In this document: piece after piece, positions 59,236 to 64,000 of the stretch
Layout of the letters: each line of letters starts with the position of its first letter
How positions within the stretch are numbered: position 1 is the stretch's first letter
Assembly: GCA_037576215.1 (NCBI GenBank)
Contig: JBANDB010000019.1
Location: 131,501 to 195,500, forward strand
Length of the DNA: 64,000 nt
From: Armillaria gallica
Lineage: Eukaryota; Basidiomycota; Agaricomycetes; Agaricales; Physalacriaceae
Direction: 5' to 3'
The notes under the pieces: generated by a model
Database searches by the model: none
Told to the model about the DNA's origin: nothing
Seen by the model: the letters and a program-made list of their open reading frames with translations, nothing else
Made by a program: the position numbers and the translations under genes

Positions 59236-60407
59236 TCAAAGACCGGTAGGGAGCTGAGGGAGCGGGAAGTCCTTTTCCATATGCTCGGTGTAATAACACC
59301 AGTGTACTGTCTTGCCTACGTCGGAGATCTCCTGCACTTCTTCGGGATTGAGAAGGCCATCAGGGAGGTACAAAATCTCGGCGAGACGGCGAATGCGGCC
59401 TTTATTCCCAGATGCAGTTACAGCGATGACACCCATAGCTCGGACCCATAGGAGAAGCACCGCGGAGGGGTCAAAGGGTGCATAGACAAAGCCCGGGTCA
59501 ACCGCGGAGGAGGCTTTGATCTAAAGATGTTATAATCAGGTAAGGTGCTTAATATGAACGGAGATCGACAAACCAGAGATACGTTGTCCTTGTTCAAACG
59601 CCGTGCAATTCGCAGCAGAATGGTTGTAGAGGACCACCCGTGGGATGACGAATGGGCTGGGGTAAGAGGACCATAGGCTTCCGTGACGATGTCGTGCTCT
59701 TTCTGTATAGCAAGGACAGGCTCAAGGTGTGCGAGCACATAAGGGTGGTACTCAAGCTAAAGGCCGGATGGTGAGTTGACAGAAAGCATAATATGAATTA
59801 ATCTCACGAACCTGATTGACGACAGGTTTGCGGCAGGCACCTTCGAGAGTGACTTTGAGATCCTGAGGACGGAAATTGCTGACGCCAGTGTTCTTTAGCT
59901 TTCCTTCGTCCTTGAGATCCTCAAGGATTTGCTATGGCGTCTTTGGAGATACTTCTTGGTCCTCGGCAATGTAGGGACTGTGAATGAGGAAGAGATCAGG
60001 AATGAAGCCAAGTTTGGTGAGAGACTCCTCGATAGATGTACGAACTTCAGCAAGAGGAACGGGAGCGCCATTCTTTGGGTTCTTGGAATCGGGCGATGGG
60101 TGTTCAGAGACTATATAAGCATATAAGCGTCAGTAAGTGAATATAGCATAGATCTACAAAGCCTACTCTTGCTAGTAACCCAAATGTCGTCTCCTCTACA
60201 TCAGACTTGGCGATGACCTCGCCCATACTGGCTTCATTTCGATAGATTCTGGACAGTGTATATGTGGCAGATGCCAACGTGAAGGGCTTCACTGCCTGAC
60301 TCAAGGGCAGTTTTTCTTGTGTCACCAAAGCCATTTGCCCAGCCTAGCCAGGGAATATGGGCACTGTCGAAGAGGGGAATTGAGCTGGGGCAATTTGGTT
60401 GCGACAT
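59236..60407 (-). pseudogene. Aldo/keto reductase, degenerate
   Basis: ATG at 60405-60407 gives MSQPNCPSSIPLFD then IPWLGWANGFGDTRKTALES, the usual AKR opening. The active-site Asp block (family HIDTAQ) reads HIYTVQ, so the catalytic Asp is lost. Frame changes follow near 60245 and 60195. Then come EVRTSIEESLTKLGFIPDLF, LIHSPY, a TAG where TGG would encode Trp (SPKTP-stop-QILEDL), and NTGVSNFRPQDL (the GVSNF motif). An intron before LEYHPYVL and another after NKDNVSL are visible. The C-terminus has MGVIAVTASGNKGRIRRLAE and ends LPTGL with TGA at 59236-59238. The enzyme would be a cytosolic NADPH-dependent carbonyl reductase. It is convergent with the P450 pseudogene, perhaps the remains of one metabolic locus. 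Confidence 0.8.
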
Positions 60408-60908
60408 GGTTGTGATGAGTAAATGAGATTACATGATTGATGGTCCCAGCCCATAACAACTCTTGCCAACAGTCAGAACCTTGGTGTTAGAAGTGACAAT
60501 ATCCCGAGTATTGCAATGGAAGCTAGATTAATTGTTGGAACCATGTATTTGGTTCAGTGACCAGGACCGTCTCTCTGGATTTCCTTGCTTGCAATGTCAA
60601 GGATCCAGAGAGACAACAACAAGTCTACAGTTCCATAGCTTCCGCGAGCATTGCAAGGGATGCATCAACTGGGAACAATAAATGCTATTCCTCACTCAAT
60701 GCTGTTACCACAATGGTGCCGTAGGTACTTATCGACTGCATTGATTTGCTAGTGGTATTGAAGATGCTGTCACTGAAAATAGTAAGTCCAAAGTTGCGAG
60801 AGAGGCCAGCAGTTCAACAGGGATGATATATAAAGAGCTTGCCCTATATAATAAAAGCAAAATCACCCAGTACGTATCACCCATCAATCCAACAACAGCA
60901 TCTCTTCC
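60408..60908. other. Intergenic, promoter-like elements
   Basis: It contains the 12 bp stem-loop at 60569-60614 and an AT-rich GATATATAAAG near 60825 that could be a plus-strand TATA box, but no gene follows on that strand. Confidence 0.35.
60569..60614. repeat. Perfect 12 bp stem-loop
   Basis: GTCTCTCTGGAT (60569-60580) pairs with ATCCAGAGAGAC (60603-60614), with a partly paired CCTTG/CAAGG inside. It lies about 160 bp upstream of the aldo/keto reductase remnant. Its role is unknown. Confidence 0.6.
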
Positions 60909-63547
60909 TTAGGTTGTCTGCTTGTCCGTTACGAAATATGTGGCCATAACGCGCTCTGTCGTGAGCTCGTCAATAAGCCTCAAATTCTTCAGAGTCGGTG
61001 TCCCTGAAGTTGAAGGGAGGGCAGTGTTTGCCAGTAGTTGACAGGCACACTGACTAACAACAAGTCTAGGCGAGCAGAAATAATAAACTTGCCAGCTTGA
61101 CACCCCACCATGCCTGAATGCTAATCCCTGATGGCTGATCTAGATATGTAAAAGGCATAGTAATACTAACAGAAGAAGATAAGTACACACCTTTAAATCC
61201 CAGGCCTCACACAGCACTCCTAAGCCTGCTCGATGCAGTTGATAGTCCTGAGTCCCCTTGTCCCCTTCAAGGTGCATGCAGGTCGAAGAAAAAGGCCACA
61301 TTTCTCCCTTCAAAGTCCGCATAGAAAGGATGCAAATATGGGTCAAGGACACCACCAGCTCGCATTATCCCTTGCACCCTTTGAAAGAGTAACCATGGAG
61401 ACTGTCTGACCATGGCAAATCACAAGTGGACACCTTTATAACAGCATTCGTTAACTTTCCTTCCAAAGTTGTAAGATACACTTGCCTGGCACCATGATTA
61501 CTCATGCAGATGCTGCAAAAAAGGAGCTGGCGTAGTTGCTGTGTCATCGTTGAAGCAGAGTAGTCGTGTCATGATAGGCAGCACCATGAAATCAGGAAGC
61601 GGCGCCTCACAGTAAAAGATCCTTACTCCTGAAGTTACATCCTGCTGATGTAGGCCAGAAGAGTTGCAAAGTATCATAATTTGCACTGTCAGGCATCTCA
61701 TTGACAGCTGGAATTGATGTAGTACGCTTTTGATGGAGTTCCAATGAAGGATCATACCATCATGATCCTGGACATAGGCTTCACAGCAGTCCTTTGTGCA
61801 TAGCACAGTCACGATGTATATGACCATCTGCCAGGTTCTAATAGATGATTGAGCATTGACGGTAGCTGTTGCTGACCCTACAGCAGGGAATGACTCTGCT
61901 CACATAAGTCAGGACTGGGGTACCAAGCAGAGAGACGATAATCTGCCCATGAAAAAGGTTCTGCGGTGCTGACATTCAGTAACCTGAGAACCACTGTAAG
62001 AATACACAATACCTTGAGCTAAAGCGCATTGGAGACCTTCAGGTGCAATGAGTGTCCTTCTTGACAACTGGTCTGACTGGGTTGCATTCTTTGATAATTA
62101 AATGTCGACGCCGTGCTCATAAGGCACTGACTAAACATACGCAAAATCCCTCATCCCAGTCAGCACCTTTTTGTAATGGGTCCATGCCATAGCCTATAGT
62201 TCTGTGCCTCCGAGATTTTGGAGTCGACCGTAGGAATCTGGCATTCCATGAGCCAGGGGTGACTGTCCGTTTGAGATAAGGAAGCGAGCACTGAAGCTCT
62301 GAGCCGTATCTATACTCTCTGCAAGGTATCCATAGAATGATGGAATCTGAGTACTGGTGTTGAGACTCGTGCGCTCGAAACCTAGCTTTAAGAGGGAAAG
62401 GATGCCATGAGAGGATTCAGATGTGTGTCTTCTCGCAAATTGATTGGTTAGAGATGATAGATGTGAGAAGGACAGATCACAACATTTATACCATTGAAAA
62501 TGGAGCAATCAGTATAGAGTGTTTTGATAAGCAACCCGTCACACTAGGTCTAAAAGAGAGGCTGGTAATGGTCATGGATATGGCTATGAATGGTACAATT
62601 TCTGGGTGTGATCGCGGTACCTAGCCAGGTCTAATGTTGAAAATGTTGTCGAGACAGACTGCACAGCAAAGACTTGTGTTTCTGCTGTCAGCCAGTGACT
62701 CGGAACAATAGGATGGACAAAAGTCATATCACACCTGCCTCAGGGCCTATCATCGACACTGCACACTCCAGGAGCTGTGGTGAAGGCTGACATTAAAGGC
62801 ACAAGTGACAACAGTGCTTTGGAGTACTTTAGCTAGCCATTGTTCACAGTCAGACAGGGTGTAAGGGGTTCAGAATACATTGAATCAGCCTCCTTATAGG
62901 AAAGATTCAGTCAAAAGTCGAAGAAACATAACCCATAGTAGGAGAACCCACTCTGTGATAGCTTCAGCTTGATTTCTTTTGGTTCTTGCCCCCATCAGCA
63001 GCAGCATATCAACAAGCTTGATTGGTGTGTAGAATGGATACAGTGCACGAGAATAAGGGGGAAAAAAGACTGATCTGCTGAAGGCAACTTCGTCGGTGAT
63101 AATGGGCCAACCTGTGAGGTCATTCCTGCAAATTAGTGCCAACTGGGCCATATGCACTGGGGCTCTCGTTGGAGAATAAGAACATTGGTATCAAGACCCA
63201 AACTGTGTCATTGCCTACTGAAGTACTGACCTAGAGATTGCTTGTTGCAAGGGCAAATTATGTCCTTGTTCGTTAATGCGTCTAGTAAAATGAACATCAG
63301 AAAAGGTGAAAGCCATGACCAGCAGACACACGTGCATCACTTGGATTTGCCAGCACCAATACCGACATCCGGGAGTCCTATATATGTATATATATAGAAC
63401 GGTCATCATATCATCCCAAATCGTGTTTTTTGATCGTCCAACACCTATTTCTAAGGTACACTCCTGGCCTCCAATGATTTCAGTGTAAAGGAAATCGGGT
63501 GGAAATGATTTGCCAAACTGAAAAACTTTCCTCAGATACATTTCCAT
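60909..63547 (-). pseudogene. Unrecognised degenerate multi-exon gene
   Basis: Seven consecutive minus-strand frames between 63547 and 60909 look protein-like, while plus-strand frames are short. Pieces include FQFGKSFPPDFLYTEIIGG (63.5 kb), GWPIITDEVAFSRSVFFPP (63.1 kb), AYVQDHDGMILHWNSIKSV (61.75 kb), GVRIFYCEAPLPDFMVLPIM (61.6 kb) and TLKNLRLIDELTTERVMATY (60.95 kb). An intron-like segment with TATATAG-type acceptor lies near 63370-63400. I do not recognise the family or any catalytic motif. It may be one large decayed gene or several. Confidence 0.3.
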
Positions 63548-63671
63548 CTGCTAGAAATCTGATTTTGGCAGTGAGATTTCTGTTTCCAACTTGACAGAAA
63601 TGGTATATAGAAACTTTTCCAGCACCACTGCACATTTCCTTTATACAGAAACTTGGGTGTGACAGGAGTGG

Positions 63672-63851
63672 TGGACATCACCCATAATCAATGAAGGTCA
63701 GGTGATGTGACATGCTGTGGCCTAATCTGGATGTCTTCAGCATTGGAAGGCCATGGCATGTGGAGTACAAACAATTTGGGAGTTGTTGCATATTCGCCCT
63801 TCGTAGTCACAATCAGTCATGTGACTTTCACTGATTATGGGTGATGTCTAC
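63672..63851. mobile_element. Short MITE-like element, 180 bp
   Basis: The left end GGACATCACCCATAATCA (from 63673) matches the right end read on the other strand (AGACATCACCCATAATCA, from 63850). Terminal inverted repeats are about 23 bp with two differences. There is no coding content and no clear target duplication. Confidence 0.5.
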
Positions 63852-64000
63852 CTTACCTGACCCCATGGGAATATTTAAATAATATCATTCATCATTTTCC
63901 TGTTCCATTGTGGATTTGGCCTTCTGAGCAATGTCATCTCCATTGCAACTACTTATGCTATTACATTACTATCTCGTCTCGCTGGCACTTGTCTGTTTCT
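63852..64000. other. Window end, nothing recognised
   Basis: Short non-coding stretch with no visible feature. Confidence 0.4.

Overview
The window is eukaryotic nuclear DNA, most likely from a filamentous basidiomycete (Agaricomycetes). The signs are many 46-80 nt GT-AG introns, a Helitron of fungal Rep/helicase type, and remnants of WD40, caspase-like (C14), cytochrome P450 and aldo/keto reductase genes of the kind that expand in mushroom genomes. Few genes are intact. Most recognisable genes are broken, and much of the sequence is mobile DNA or old duplications. No rRNA, convincing tRNA, CRISPR array or bacterial-type operon was seen.

Bases 1 to about 30,000 are strikingly poor in CpG and rich in mobile DNA. 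They hold a decayed multi-exon WD40 gene (1800-3532, minus), a SINE-like repeat in two copies, a 4.5 kb giant palindrome (6937-11433) whose left arm carries a MITE with a TA target duplication and an empty site in the right arm, and a five-exon gene whose C-terminal part resembles Mediator subunit 21 (13909-15466). Two head-to-tail Helitrons follow: an autonomous-type element with a Rep/helicase reading frame (17530-22936) and a 1.57 kb non-autonomous relative (22937-24503) that itself contains a 368 bp hAT-like MITE with a perfect 8 bp target duplication. Stops in the Helitron and WD40 frames are mostly explained by C-to-T change, and the two Helitron 3' ends differ almost only by transitions.

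Bases 30,000-44,000 and 48,800-60,400 are CpG-rich. They hold a caspase-like pseudogene, a diverged tandem segmental duplication (33590-37880 and 39250-43690), pseudogenes of a DEAD-box RNA helicase, a cytochrome P450 and an aldo/keto reductase, and the most interesting find: three intact copies of a four-exon gene for a 54-57 residue protein (34243-34590, 39789-40129, 49125-49463, all minus). The three share intron positions, intron phases and a TATTTAA box 61-71 nt before the ATG, although the DNA around them has diverged. Bases 44,000-48,800 and 60,400-64,000 are CpG-poor again and hold degenerate, unrecognised coding remnants plus a small MITE-like inverted repeat.

The picture is a mosaic of deaminated, repeat-filled blocks and CpG-rich blocks where genes decay by small indels rather than C-to-T change. 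All identifications come from reading motifs by eye; none were checked by database search.
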